Shown here piece after piece: positions 9,520 to 17,872 of a DNA stretch of 64,000 nt. The DNA is from Thermococcus argininiproducens (GTDB lineage: Archaea; Methanobacteriota_B; Thermococci; Thermococcales; Thermococcaceae). The notes under the pieces were generated by a model. It was not told the origin of the DNA. It made no database searches and worked only from the letters and a program-made list of their open reading frames with translations. The position numbers and the translations under genes were made by a program. Every line of letters starts with the position of its first letter. The first letter of the stretch is position 1. The stretch lies in contig NZ_CP080572.1 of assembly GCF_023746595.1 (NCBI RefSeq), positions 1,224,530 through 1,288,529 on the forward strand. The letters run 5' to 3'.

Positions 9520-9978
9520 ATGAGGGGAGGATATCTTCTTGTAATTTACCTTGAAAAAAACCAAAATATAAGGACTAAGGCTAGGAGATTTAACTTGAAG
9601 AAGGGGTATTATGTTTATGTAGGTTCTGCAATGAATTCTCTTGAAAAGAGAGTTTTAAGACATTTTAAAAAGGAGAAACGTTTTCATTGGCATATAGATT
9701 ATCTCCTTGATAAAGCCCAGCTTATCGAGGCTTATTTGATCCCCAGTAATGCGAGGATTGAAGAGAAACTGTCTCAGGCATTGAGTGACGTTGTTATAGG
9801 AATTGAAGGCTTTGGGGCGAGTGACATAGCTGTAAAAACAAATTTATATTACTTTGGAGATACTACTCCTTATGGGGTACTAGCTAACATCTTGAACTCT
9901 ATGAAATTAAGGTGGAAAAGGATTAAAAATCCTCAGGATATTATGGAGTGGGGGGAAGAGAATGCTGAAGATAGGTAA
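9520..9978 (+). CDS. GIY-YIG-like DUF123 family protein
   Basis: 152-residue member of the DUF123 group, whose fold is related to GIY-YIG nucleases. Visible features are the opening strand GGYLLVIYL, the segment KKGYYVYVGSA (YVYVGS corresponds to the YIG region), RHFKKEKRFHWHIDYLL, and the C-terminal FGASDI. The metal-binding glutamate is not obvious, so nuclease activity is not certain. A TATA-like stretch (ACTTATATAAC) lies just upstream at about 9488-9498. Its 3' end overlaps the GGGP synthase start, suggesting one operon. Confidence 0.8.
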   Translation: MRGGYLLVIYLEKNQNIRTKARRFNLKKGYYVYVGSAMNSLEKRVLRHFKKEKRFHWHIDYLLDKAQLIEAYLIPSNARIEEKLSQALSDVVIGIEGFGASDIAVKTNLYYFGDTTPYGVLANILNSMKLRWKRIKNPQDIMEWGEENAEDR

Positions 9979-10729
9979 GGTTGAGTCATATATTCACGAG
10001 AAACTTGAAAAAGAAAAGCTTCACTTTGTTTTACTTGATCCTGATGATGTTTCACCCGATTTGGCTTCAAAGCTTGCTCAAATGAGTGAGGAAGTTGGTG
10101 TCGACGCAATAATGGTTGGTGGTTCTACTGGGGCTGAAGGTGAGGTTTTAGACGGAGTTGTCAGAAGAATAAAGGAGAGTTCTAATCTTCCAGTTATTCT
10201 TTTTCCTGGGTCTCATGGAGGGATTAGCAAATATGCGGATGCTATATTCTTTATGAGTCTTTTAAATTCTACAAATCCATTCTTTATAACAGGGGCCCAA
10301 GCTTTGGGGGCTTTTACTGTAAAGCGTTATGGTATAGAGCCCATTCCAATGGCCTACCTCATAATTGAGCCTGGGGAAACTGTAGGCTGGGTGAGTGATG
10401 CGAAACCAATTCCCAGATATAAACCAAAAATAGCTGCGGCCTATGCGCTTGCTGGACAATACATGGGTATGCGTTTGGTATACCTCGAGGCAGGAAGTGG
10501 GGCACCAGAACATGTGCCTTCAGAGATGATAGGAGTTGTAAAAACTGTTGTAGAAGTTCCTCTTATAGTAGGTGGAGGGATTAGAAGTTACAAAGATGCA
10601 AAAGAAGTTGTTAAAAGTGGGGCAGATATAATCGTCACTGGCACTGCAATAGAAAAGGCCGGCTCTTTAGAAGAAGCAAGAAAAAGGCTTGAAAGCATAA
10701 TACGAGGAGTTAAAGAGATTAAGAAATAG
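9962..10729 (+). CDS. Geranylgeranylglyceryl phosphate synthase
   Basis: Joins geranylgeranyl diphosphate to sn-glycerol-1-phosphate to make the first ether bond of archaeal membrane lipids. TIM-barrel enzyme of 255 residues. Characteristic pieces are FVLLDPDD, MVGGSTGAEG, ILFPGSHGGIS, AYLIIEPG, YLEAGSGAPEHV and the phosphate-binding VGGGIRS and ADIIVTGTAIE. The ATG follows GGGGGAAG and overlaps the end of the GIY-YIG gene by 17 bases. It acts right after the G1P dehydrogenase at 47435 and before the DGGGP synthase at 31426. Confidence 0.95.
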   Translation: MLKIGKVESYIHEKLEKEKLHFVLLDPDDVSPDLASKLAQMSEEVGVDAIMVGGSTGAEGEVLDGVVRRIKESSNLPVILFPGSHGGISKYADAIFFMSLLNSTNPFFITGAQALGAFTVKRYGIEPIPMAYLIIEPGETVGWVSDAKPIPRYKPKIAAAYALAGQYMGMRLVYLEAGSGAPEHVPSEMIGVVKTVVEVPLIVGGGIRSYKDAKEVVKSGADIIVTGTAIEKAGSLEEARKRLESIIRGVKEIKK

Positions 10730-10774
10730 TGTGTATGGTATTGGTTTCAAGTATCTCTAGGTGTTTTTAAAACC

Positions 10775-10921
10775 TTATTTTTCGGATTGCTCGAATAAAC
10801 TTGCAGCAAATTCTGAAATACCTTCCCAAAAACCCTGAAGGAACCATAGTAAGAACACTATGACAACTATCCACGCTACAAAGCCCACAAGTAGCCTTAG
10901 GAACTCAGCAATTCTAGACAT
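10775..10921 (-). CDS. 48-residue single-pass membrane protein
   Basis: Short gene starting ATG at 10921 behind a strong ribosome-binding site (GAGGAGGATC, four bases from the ATG in reverse) and ending TAA at 10775. The product MSRIAEFLRLL... has a hydrophobic helix at about 9-29 (GFVAWIVVIVFLLWFL) and an amphipathic acidic C-terminus ending EQSEK. Family unknown. The clean ribosome-binding site and strong membrane helix support a real gene in an otherwise empty 300-base gap. Confidence 0.7.
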   Translation of the reverse strand: MSRIAEFLRLLVGFVAWIVVIVFLLWFLQGFWEGISEFAASLFEQSEK

Positions 10922-11047
10922 TGATCCTCCTCGTTTAAATGATGGTCTTTATTATACTTAATTGTTTTTGAAAGGTTGTCTGCTCAGAATGAATAGTTTT
11001 AAAAACATATTTAAACATTCAGTTTAATTTCTAAATGGTGATTCTCA

Positions 11048-11890
11048 ATGAGGGCTTTTATTTCTGTAGACTTAGAAGGGATGCCTTTTGTGGTAAGTCC
11101 CCAGCATTTAATTGAAAAAGGGATACTTTATACAGAGGCAAGGAAAATAGCGACTGAAATAACATTGACAGCAGCAGAAGCGCTTTACGGAGCGGGTTTT
11201 AATGAGATAGTAATAGCAGACAGTCATGGGCCTATGGTAAATATTCTCCCTGAAGAACTTCCTGAGTATGTTTACTTAGTTAGGGGATATCCAAGGCCGA
11301 TTGCAATGATTGCAGGGGCAGAAAACTGTGATGTGGCTTTATTTTTGGGATATCATGCAAAAGCTGGAACATTCCGTGCTATCTTTGACCACACGTATAG
11401 TGGAGCAAATGTAGGAAAGCTTGAGCTCAATGGAGTGGAAGTAAGCGAATATCTTCTCAATGCTTATGCAGTTGGCCATTATGGGATTCCCGCAGTTTTG
11501 GTGGGAGGTGATGAGAAACTGCTTGAGGATGATGTAAAAAGATTCACTCCTTGGGCTGAAAGGATATCTTTCAAAAGAGCTTTTTCAAGATATTCTGCCA
11601 TAAGCCCAAGCCTAAAAGTTTTGAAAAAAGATCTGAAAGACGGTATTTCCAAAGCAGTTGAAAAGTACAGGAAAGGTGAAACAAGACCTCTTAAGCTTGA
11701 GTATCCTATTAAAGTAAAGCTTACATTTAATAACAGTGGCATGGCTGATGTTGGCGAGTTATTGCCGGGAGCAAATAGGGTGGATGGGAAAACTGTAGAA
11801 TTTGAAGCAAAAGATATAATAGAAGCATACAAAGCTTTTCAACTTCTTGTATTTGCTGCCAGTGGAGTTACCTCCATATTTAGGCGTTAA
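11048..11890 (+). CDS. M55-family D-aminopeptidase (DppA-like)
   Basis: Zinc D-aminopeptidase, likely releasing N-terminal D-amino acids or processing small peptides in the cytoplasm. Metal-binding positions of the family are visible: Asp and Glu in SVDLEG (about residues 8 and 10), His in ADSHG (about 60), His in LGYHAKAG (about 104) and Glu in LNGVEVSE (about 133). The length of 280 is usual for DppA. It follows GGTGATTC, and TTTAAAAACATATTTAAAC upstream provides the promoter. The 3' end overlaps the convergent gene by 4 bases. Confidence 0.9.
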   Translation: MRAFISVDLEGMPFVVSPQHLIEKGILYTEARKIATEITLTAAEALYGAGFNEIVIADSHGPMVNILPEELPEYVYLVRGYPRPIAMIAGAENCDVALFLGYHAKAGTFRAIFDHTYSGANVGKLELNGVEVSEYLLNAYAVGHYGIPAVLVGGDEKLLEDDVKRFTPWAERISFKRAFSRYSAISPSLKVLKKDLKDGISKAVEKYRKGETRPLKLEYPIKVKLTFNNSGMADVGELLPGANRVDGKTVEFEAKDIIEAYKAFQLLVFAASGVTSIFRR

Positions 11891-12126
11891 GCCTCACTAA
11901 GGACTTTGAAGGTTATTTTTCCCTCTTTTACCATGTTCTTAAGGTGTGTGAGAAGCTCAGGGACGTTCTCTTCGGTTACCTCAATTCTTATTTCACTAAT
12001 GCCCTTGCTTGTAGGCGGGAGAAAGTGAATGTCTTTAATTTTTCCTCTAAGCTTACCCAAAACTTTAGTCAAAATTTTTCCTCTTTTTTCATAGGGCATT
12101 TTAATGTCGATTTCAACAATTTTCAT
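11887..12126 (-). CDS. Hypothetical 79-residue protein
   Basis: Small alternating strand/helix protein (KIVEIDIKM, KRGKILTKVLGKLRGKI, ISEIRIEVTE, ELLTHLKNMVKEG, ITFKVL), a ferredoxin-like ACT-type arrangement. No family recognised. A longer reading frame begins 12 bases upstream, but GGTGA at 12130-12134 is the ribosome-binding site, so ATG at 12126 is chosen. Confidence 0.65.
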   Translation of the reverse strand: MKIVEIDIKMPYEKRGKILTKVLGKLRGKIKDIHFLPPTSKGISEIRIEVTEENVPELLTHLKNMVKEGKITFKVLSEA

Positions 12127-12256
12127 AGTTGTCACCATTTTATTTTAGAAAACAAGGCCTATATAACCTTTTTCATAAACGAAGGTAATTCTTTAGAGGA
12201 ATTTTTATTCCCTATAGTTATGATAAAAGTTTTTGAGTTTATACTTCCAAAACTAA

Positions 12257-12326
12257 GTGCCCCGGGGAAACCGCGGGGGATAAGCTAACGGCGAGCTGTG
12301 AGTCCCCTTCGCTCCCCCGGGGTACA
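12257..12326 (+). ncRNA. H/ACA-type guide RNA candidate
   Basis: GC-rich island in an AT-rich gap. A lower stem of nine pairs (GCCCCGGGG at 12259-12267 with CCCCGGGGU at 12315-12323) is followed at once by ACA (12324-12326). Above it lie two 7-base loop strands (12268-12274 and 12308-12314), like a pseudouridylation pocket. An upper stem (GGGG with CCCC) comes next, and then a region that can form a kink-turn with tandem G-A pairs (GA at 12279-12280 with the GA of GTGAG). This is the layout of archaeal H/ACA RNAs, which guide rRNA pseudouridylation with Cbf5, L7Ae, Nop10 and Gar1. The target is not determined. Confidence 0.65.
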
Positions 12327-12366
12327 TTACAACTTGAAAGTTTGGTTTCTTCAGGACAAGAGGAAC

Positions 12367-12975
12367 TCAGTCCATTAGGGATTTTAATAGCTTGACTGTT
12401 GGAGGAGCACTTTCATTTTTTCCTATTCTCACTACTCTTGTGAATCCTTCTTCTAGAATTGGAAGTGCTGCAGGAGCAGCAATCTCTATTAGGTCTTGAT
12501 TTATGAAATAAAATGCTATTCTTCTTTTATTTCCAACATATTTCAAGATATCATGAAGGGAACTTAAAAATTCTTTTCTGTCTTGGAGTAAGAGTAAATA
12601 CTTGTCAAACCCTACTACAATATTTAGGAATCTCTCATGTGGCACTTTTTCAAAAACAGAGTCATATTCTTTTTGTAAAATAGTACTCTCACTAACTGAA
12701 ACCTTTCCTATGACATTTCCTACTTCTAAAATACCACCTAATTTTATTACCATTGCCGCTTTTATTGGCTTGGTTAGAAGACCAGAGAGTTTTATATGTT
12801 TTTCATACAAGTAGAGAGAATCCAAGAAATCATCAATGAGAACAGGATATGAATTTAGCTCCGCCCACTTTATAAGTTCATAAAAGAGGATATGAACTGG
12901 AGCGGTGGATGAGTGTTCTATCAATATGCTCTCCCCAAACTTTAGATTTTCCAACAATGTGCTAATGGTTGACAT
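12367..12975 (-). CDS. DUF257 family protein (first of two)
   Basis: 202-residue Thermococcales-specific protein of the DUF257 group, function unknown. It has an alpha/beta layout like KaiC/RecA-related domains but no Walker A: GESILIEHSS and LIKWAELNSYPVLIDDFLDSL near the start, VIKLGG in the middle and a C-terminal helical part. A paralogue sits at 58566-59201 with matching segments (IDDTLDTL, KIGGTLDVG, PLLEE). The ATG at 12975 follows GGAGG; a longer TTG-started frame includes that site and is rejected. Confidence 0.8.
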   Translation of the reverse strand: MSTISTLLENLKFGESILIEHSSTAPVHILFYELIKWAELNSYPVLIDDFLDSLYLYEKHIKLSGLLTKPIKAAMVIKLGGILEVGNVIGKVSVSESTILQKEYDSVFEKVPHERFLNIVVGFDKYLLLLQDRKEFLSSLHDILKYVGNKRRIAFYFINQDLIEIAAPAALPILEEGFTRVVRIGKNESAPPTVKLLKSLMD

Positions 12976-13039
12976 GTAAAAATCCTCCAATAATTATAGC
13001 TAGGCGGTTATATATGTAAACTTATATTTTAATTTTTCT

Positions 13040-15352
13040 CTATTTTTTCTCTTCATAAGGGGCAGTAATGACTTTTCTTATTTCTCTAGCTATTTTTTCA
13101 CCTATTCCCTCTACTTGGGTAAGTTCACTCTCTTTTGCAGTGAAAACTCGCTCTACACTCCCGAAATGCCGTAAAAGTCTTCTTGCAAGAACTGCAGACA
13201 CATAAGGGAGACCTTCTACTATTAGGCGTTGTCGATCTGCCAGAGTTAACGCTTTTTTCTCGCTTCTGACTGCAATCTCCTTTTTTCTTTCTTCTTGTTC
13301 CCGTTTTGCTATTAGGTATATGTAGTTTGCCACCTCACTTGGGTCTTTGGCAAATAGTATTGGGATATCCCAGTCTACGGTTAGAGCTGCTAGAGCCCCT
13401 CTAATGGCATTTGGATGAATATTTCTAATTCCGTAAAGCTCACCTTCGATGATAATTATGGGTTTTAAATAGCCCTCTTTCAAGCGTCTTGCTTGGTCAA
13501 AGAGTCGTCCATCTATTATTGACTGAATAAAGTCATTAGCAGCTTTTCTTTCTATGGCAACATCTTCACTAACTATGTAGTCTCCAATATCAAGCGTTTT
13601 GATTTCCAAGTGCACTCCGAGTTCCTTTAACATTTTAGGGACTTGACTTTTAAGCTCACGAGAGTCAACATACACTACAATACCCTTTGGTTTTCTTATA
13701 AAAATTGGTTTTATGGGAAGTTTTTCATAGACTTCCTCTTTTGACACTTCGATTTTTTCTTCTACCTCTTTTATAGTTGTTTCACTTTTTTTCTTCTCTT
13801 TTGACTTCACAAATCCAAGAAGGGAAGATTGTTTCTCTTTTTTAACCATATCTTCCACCTTCTTTAAAAGAGAAATCATCTGTTTTTCCTTATGACGGGA
13901 ACTCCAGTAATAGGCCTCATCTCTTGTCCCTTTTGCCATTAAAATAATAACTTTACCGGGTTTATGTCGTCCAGTTCTTCCCTTCCTTTGAATACTTCGA
14001 ATGGCAGAGGGTACAGGCTCGTAAAAAATCACTAGATCTACTTCTGGCACGTCTAAACCTTCCTCTCCAACACTGGTGGCAACTAAAACGTTGAACTCCC
14101 CCCTAGAAAAGAGGTCTAAAATCTGTTTTTGTTTTTTCTGAGTTAGACCTTTGTCATTTTCTCTGCTGGCTTGTCCAACAAAGCGCATAGCTTGAATGTG
14201 TTCTTTTAGAAGCTCTTCCACGATTTTCTTTGCAGTGTCACGGTAATTTGTAAAGACAATTATTTTTGAGGATGGTTTCTTATCTAGTTGTTCTTTTATA
14301 ATTTCCTTCAACTTATCGAGTTTTGGATGGTCAAGTCCAAGCTCCTTGGCCTGTACAAGAAGAGTTATTGCTTTCTTCATTCTTGGGTCTTGGATAATCT
14401 CTTTTGTAGATTTTGTTCTGCCTTTCCTCGCTTCCTCATAGAGCTTTTTTAAGTATCCCCTTAGTGCGGATAATCCTTGTGTCTCAAGCAATTCTATCGC
14501 GTGGTGAAGCTTTAAAGCCTTAGCTTGGTATAGCATAAGTTTTCCTACTTCGTAATTACCTTTTGCCATTTCGGTGTTTATTATTTGACCTACCTTTAGG
14601 ACTTCTTTCTTTGGTATGTCGGGGGAATAACTATCGAGTAACCCCGCTCCAGCAAGAGGTTTTAGAGAATCTTTGAGCATTTCACGCAAAAGTTTTCTAA
14701 CGTCTTTATAAATCTCGGGAAGGCCGACTTTGAGCCATTCAAACTTTATTCCTTGTACATAGGGCTTTACGTCAGGAGAATTTTCTGTTCTGAGCTCAAT
14801 ATGTTCTATGAATAGGTTTTTCACAATAGCTCTTATCTTTGTCTCGTCGCTTCCAGGGGAGGCAGTTAAGCCTAGAATGAGGGGGTGTTTTGATTCTCTC
14901 ATGTATTCTTTTGCGATATATACATATCCGTAGTTTCCAACAGCCCTATGGGCCTCGTCAAAGATAAGCAAAACCACATCTTCGAGACTTATTCTACCAA
15001 CAACAAGATCGTTCTCTATAGTTTGAGGAGTAGCGGTAATTATAATACTCCTTCTCCATATCTCTGCTCTTTTTTCGGGAGGAATCTCTCCCGTTAAAGT
15101 GTTTACTTTTTCTTCTGGGATGTTAAAGAGTCTCAGGAAACTCTCCCTATGTTGGAGGGCTAGGGGCTTTGTGGGAGCTAGCATTAGGACTTTTCCTCCA
15201 TATTTGGAGAGGCGGTAGTCTGCTATCATTTGAGCTATTAGAGTCTTTCCTAGCCCTGTTGGTAGAACAACTAGGCTATTTTTGTCTTTACACTTTGCGT
15301 AGATTACCTCTTGATAAAGCCTTGGCTGTATAAGGTCTTTTCGCAAATACAT
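13040..15352 (-). CDS. hef: Hef helicase/nuclease (FANCM/XPF-like)
   Basis: Processes stalled replication forks and branched DNA. The N-terminal helicase has Walker A PTGLGKT (about residue 32), DEAH in IFDEAHRAVG, LTASPGS, and motif VI QRKGRTGRH. A charged linker (about 500-550) follows. The C-terminal XPF nuclease has VYVDSRE, GDYIVS and the catalytic IERKAANDF, then tandem helix-hairpin-helix motifs (LPYVSAVLARRLL and VEGIGEKIAREI). The 770-residue length matches the P. furiosus type with no intein. The ATG sits behind a TTTATAATATAC promoter-like stretch. Both halves look intact, so full Hef activity is expected. Confidence 0.96.
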   Translation of the reverse strand: MYLRKDLIQPRLYQEVIYAKCKDKNSLVVLPTGLGKTLIAQMIADYRLSKYGGKVLMLAPTKPLALQHRESFLRLFNIPEEKVNTLTGEIPPEKRAEIWRRSIIITATPQTIENDLVVGRISLEDVVLLIFDEAHRAVGNYGYVYIAKEYMRESKHPLILGLTASPGSDETKIRAIVKNLFIEHIELRTENSPDVKPYVQGIKFEWLKVGLPEIYKDVRKLLREMLKDSLKPLAGAGLLDSYSPDIPKKEVLKVGQIINTEMAKGNYEVGKLMLYQAKALKLHHAIELLETQGLSALRGYLKKLYEEARKGRTKSTKEIIQDPRMKKAITLLVQAKELGLDHPKLDKLKEIIKEQLDKKPSSKIIVFTNYRDTAKKIVEELLKEHIQAMRFVGQASRENDKGLTQKKQKQILDLFSRGEFNVLVATSVGEEGLDVPEVDLVIFYEPVPSAIRSIQRKGRTGRHKPGKVIILMAKGTRDEAYYWSSRHKEKQMISLLKKVEDMVKKEKQSSLLGFVKSKEKKKSETTIKEVEEKIEVSKEEVYEKLPIKPIFIRKPKGIVVYVDSRELKSQVPKMLKELGVHLEIKTLDIGDYIVSEDVAIERKAANDFIQSIIDGRLFDQARRLKEGYLKPIIIIEGELYGIRNIHPNAIRGALAALTVDWDIPILFAKDPSEVANYIYLIAKREQEERKKEIAVRSEKKALTLADRQRLIVEGLPYVSAVLARRLLRHFGSVERVFTAKESELTQVEGIGEKIAREIRKVITAPYEEKK

Positions 15353-15566
15353 TGATGTATATTATAAACGAAGAGGTTTATAAAAGCGCCGCTTGGAAGT
15401 TGTTCTCTCCTCTCTTGAAACTAGTAGGGGACATAGGGGAGTTAGTGTGAGAATTTTGTGAGAATCAAAGGTGAGGAGTACTAAAAGATAATGAAAGCGG
15501 GAGTTGTTCCTTCTTACCGAAACTCTAAAAAGGGAAAGTTCTAAATGAATTCAGGTGAGAGAAGAA

Positions 15567-15902
15567 GTGCCCCGAGGAATGGGAAGAGGTAGGGGTCGGA
15601 GAAGGAAAATGCGTTTTATAGGTTTTATTCCTGAGGTTAGACACTTTTATCCAGCTAAGCCTCCATTTGGGCCTCCTCAACCTCCAATCTTCATGACGTA
15701 TGAGGAGTTTGAGGTATTGAGATTAGTTGATTATGAAGGATTAACGCAGGAAGAGGCTGGCCAAAGAATAGGTGTTTCGAGAGGAACAGTGTGGAGGGCA
15801 TTAACATCAGCGAGAAAAAAAGTCGCTCAAATGCTTGTTGAAGGGAGGGAGCTGATAATTCTTGCTCAAGGAAATGAAATTCCAAAAGGGGAATCACCTT
15901 AG
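15567..15902 (+). CDS. DUF134 family DNA-binding regulator
   Basis: 111-residue protein with a Gly/Arg-rich start (MPRGMGRGRGRRRK) and a C-terminal helix-turn-helix (LTQEEAGQRIGVSRGTVWRALTSAR). DUF134 proteins are predicted regulators that often occur beside NifX-like and MinD/ferredoxin genes, as here. A GTG start at 15567 is chosen over the GTG at 15555, because AGGTGA at 15553-15558 then becomes the ribosome-binding site. The resulting N-terminus also matches the small membrane protein at 20651. It is the best candidate to bind the shared operator at 19668 and 19976, by inference. Confidence 0.85.
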   Translation: MPRGMGRGRGRRRKMRFIGFIPEVRHFYPAKPPFGPPQPPIFMTYEEFEVLRLVDYEGLTQEEAGQRIGVSRGTVWRALTSARKKVAQMLVEGRELIILAQGNEIPKGESP

Positions 15903-16994
15903 GAGCCAGTAATTTTCTATGTAAACTTCTTTTATACCTTCCTCTTTAGCTGCATGGTAGACATCTTCCATTTGTTTTTTGCTTGTAGGCAGAACATCAT
16001 GCATTAAGTGCTGAGGAGCAAAACCGAGAAGAACATAAGGAATCTCTGGGTCTATTTTTGCAAGATATGTTGCTATTTTTCTGACCTCCTCCTCGTCAAT
16101 GTAATGGGGAACTACAAGGGTGCTCACGACTAACAGTGGGGGTTCGTCTCTTGTTTTCATTGAGGAAATAAGCTTTATGTTTCCCTTTATTCTTTGGAGG
16201 GCTTTTTCTCCGTTTATGCCCGTTAAGGCCTCATAAACTTGAGGTGTGTATGCTTTCCAGTCAATTTTTATTATTCCTCCGCTTTCAATGCTTAATTTGG
16301 CCATTTCTTTCATAATACTTGGGTTTTCGAGACCGTTTGTTTCCCAGCAAATCCTTTTTGTTGATTTGATATCTTTTGCTCGTTTGATGATTTCTCTTGA
16401 CGCTTTAATTGCATAAGGTGCGTGCGGTGTTGGATCTCCACCGAAGTAACATACACAAGAGACCTCCCTTTTCATAGCAACATTAGCAAGTTCTTTTGAG
16501 CTTATGATAATTCCCGCTAAAGGATCGATATTTCCATTTTTTATCATATATTTGTGTTCTATGTTTTGGCAAAAGAGACAATCTAAGTTACAACCGGCGA
16601 AAAAGACTGCCAAGTTACAAAATCCTCTGTGTCTTGCTTCGGGACAGACAGGTCGTGCAACACAGTTTGTGGGGTGGGGGTCAAGATACCAGTGGAGGTA
16701 TCCATAGTCAAAACTTCCAGTTATTGGTACCAATTTTCCTTTTTTGTTCCAGATTATCCCACAATAGCCAGGATTCCCTTCTAGAATTTGGCATTCATTA
16801 ACACAGATTTTACAGGAAATTTCTCCGGTTTGAGGAGGAAGGGAAGGCAAGTTTATTAACTCCCGCCATTTGAAATGGGATCTCATAACTTTTTTTAAAG
16901 CTTTTTGAGGGTTTTTCCTAAGGCAGTTAACACATACTCCGATTGCTTCACTAATTTCTTCAGACTCGTAACCACATAATTCACACTTTGTCAT
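15894..16994 (-). CDS. Radical SAM protein, PflX/AmmeMemoRadiSam-like
   Basis: 366 residues. The iron-sulfur motif C-x3-C-x2-C is in AGCNLDCLFCQN, followed by a glycine-rich SAM site (YFGGDPTPH) and WETNG. Extra cysteine groups precede it: CELCGYESEE and CVNC at the N-terminus, then CKICVNECQILEGNPGYCG. These are typical of the pyruvate-formate-lyase-activase-like COG1313 group. The substrate is unknown. It converges on the DUF134 gene with a 9-base overlap and opens a minus-strand row with the MinD/ferredoxin pair. Confidence 0.88.
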   Translation of the reverse strand: MTKCELCGYESEEISEAIGVCVNCLRKNPQKALKKVMRSHFKWRELINLPSLPPQTGEISCKICVNECQILEGNPGYCGIIWNKKGKLVPITGSFDYGYLHWYLDPHPTNCVARPVCPEARHRGFCNLAVFFAGCNLDCLFCQNIEHKYMIKNGNIDPLAGIIISSKELANVAMKREVSCVCYFGGDPTPHAPYAIKASREIIKRAKDIKSTKRICWETNGLENPSIMKEMAKLSIESGGIIKIDWKAYTPQVYEALTGINGEKALQRIKGNIKLISSMKTRDEPPLLVVSTLVVPHYIDEEEVRKIATYLAKIDPEIPYVLLGFAPQHLMHDVLPTSKKQMEDVYHAAKEEGIKEVYIENYWLLR

Positions 16995-16995
16995 C

Positions 16996-17814
16996 TCAAA
17001 GAGAGTCTGAAGATGTTTTATAAATAGTTTCTCTTATTAACAAACCCGTTGAAACTAAGCACACCAGTAACCTAAAAATAAGAAGGACCACAAATGCTAT
17101 TCCGCTGTTTGCTCCGAACACTGCTGCTATTACCCACCACAAAGGATTCTCGTTTAAGAGATACGCTAGCACAATCCCTACACTGTTTCTTGTTTTGTGA
17201 TAGACCCATGTAAATAGGAACCCAAAGAAAAGAATATCAACGGGATCAAGTTTTCCAGTTAGTAGTGGTGTATTATATAGTCCAGACCATAAAATTGCTA
17301 TCCAAAGTACTGCAAATCTAGGAGAAATGTCTCGTACGAGTTCATAAGGAAAAGCTTGCCAAAAAGCGAAGGCAACAGTACCAACTAAACCCCAGAATAA
17401 GACTGCGAATATTAAAATTCCTAACGAAATTGGAAAATTCACCCAAGACGGTTTAGCAGCAACTAATAATGTGTCAATACCTACAATTTGTATGCCAATG
17501 AGCCAAAACAACGGGATGGGTGTTGAAAGAGCTGTAGCTAATAGAAAGCTATTGCGTAGATTATCTCTTCTAATTCCAAAAATGGAAGGGAGTAATTTTT
17601 CGTCATTCAATTTTAGTATGAGGATAGTAACCAAAAATATTCCTGTGAATATAATCCCAATCGTGGCTGCAAGATCTAAAAGGATGTAAGAAGTTTTTAA
17701 ATAGTATTTTATAATAAGCGTGGAACCGTAAACAATTAGATAGACAAGCAAATAAAACATCACAACACTTTCTATTTTTCTGCTCCTTAAATTATTTGAG
17801 CGGTGCGGACTCAT
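16996..17814 (-). CDS. Multi-pass membrane protein, degenerate CPBP-like
   Basis: 272 residues with about eight hydrophobic helices. The arrangement and the segment FWQAFPYELVRD resemble CPBP (CAAX-like) membrane proteases, but the paired glutamates and the later histidine of the active site are not present (WSGLYNTPLL stands where a histidine would be expected). So a protease-derived, non-catalytic membrane protein is likely, or an unrelated one. It ends one base before the radical SAM gene, in the same direction, which suggests co-transcription. Confidence 0.65.
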   Translation of the reverse strand: MSPHRSNNLRSRKIESVVMFYLLVYLIVYGSTLIIKYYLKTSYILLDLAATIGIIFTGIFLVTILILKLNDEKLLPSIFGIRRDNLRNSFLLATALSTPIPLFWLIGIQIVGIDTLLVAAKPSWVNFPISLGILIFAVLFWGLVGTVAFAFWQAFPYELVRDISPRFAVLWIAILWSGLYNTPLLTGKLDPVDILFFGFLFTWVYHKTRNSVGIVLAYLLNENPLWWVIAAVFGANSGIAFVVLLIFRLLVCLVSTGLLIRETIYKTSSDSL

Positions 17815-17872
17815 AGTTATACACTCACAATAATATTATTTAAGAATTAGTGAGTGGGAAAAATAGAAAGTA

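Noticed and set aside
15353-15554. Box C/D RNA upstream of the DUF134 gene
   Set aside because: GTGAGAA repeats resemble a C box, but no D box CTGA follows at a workable distance.
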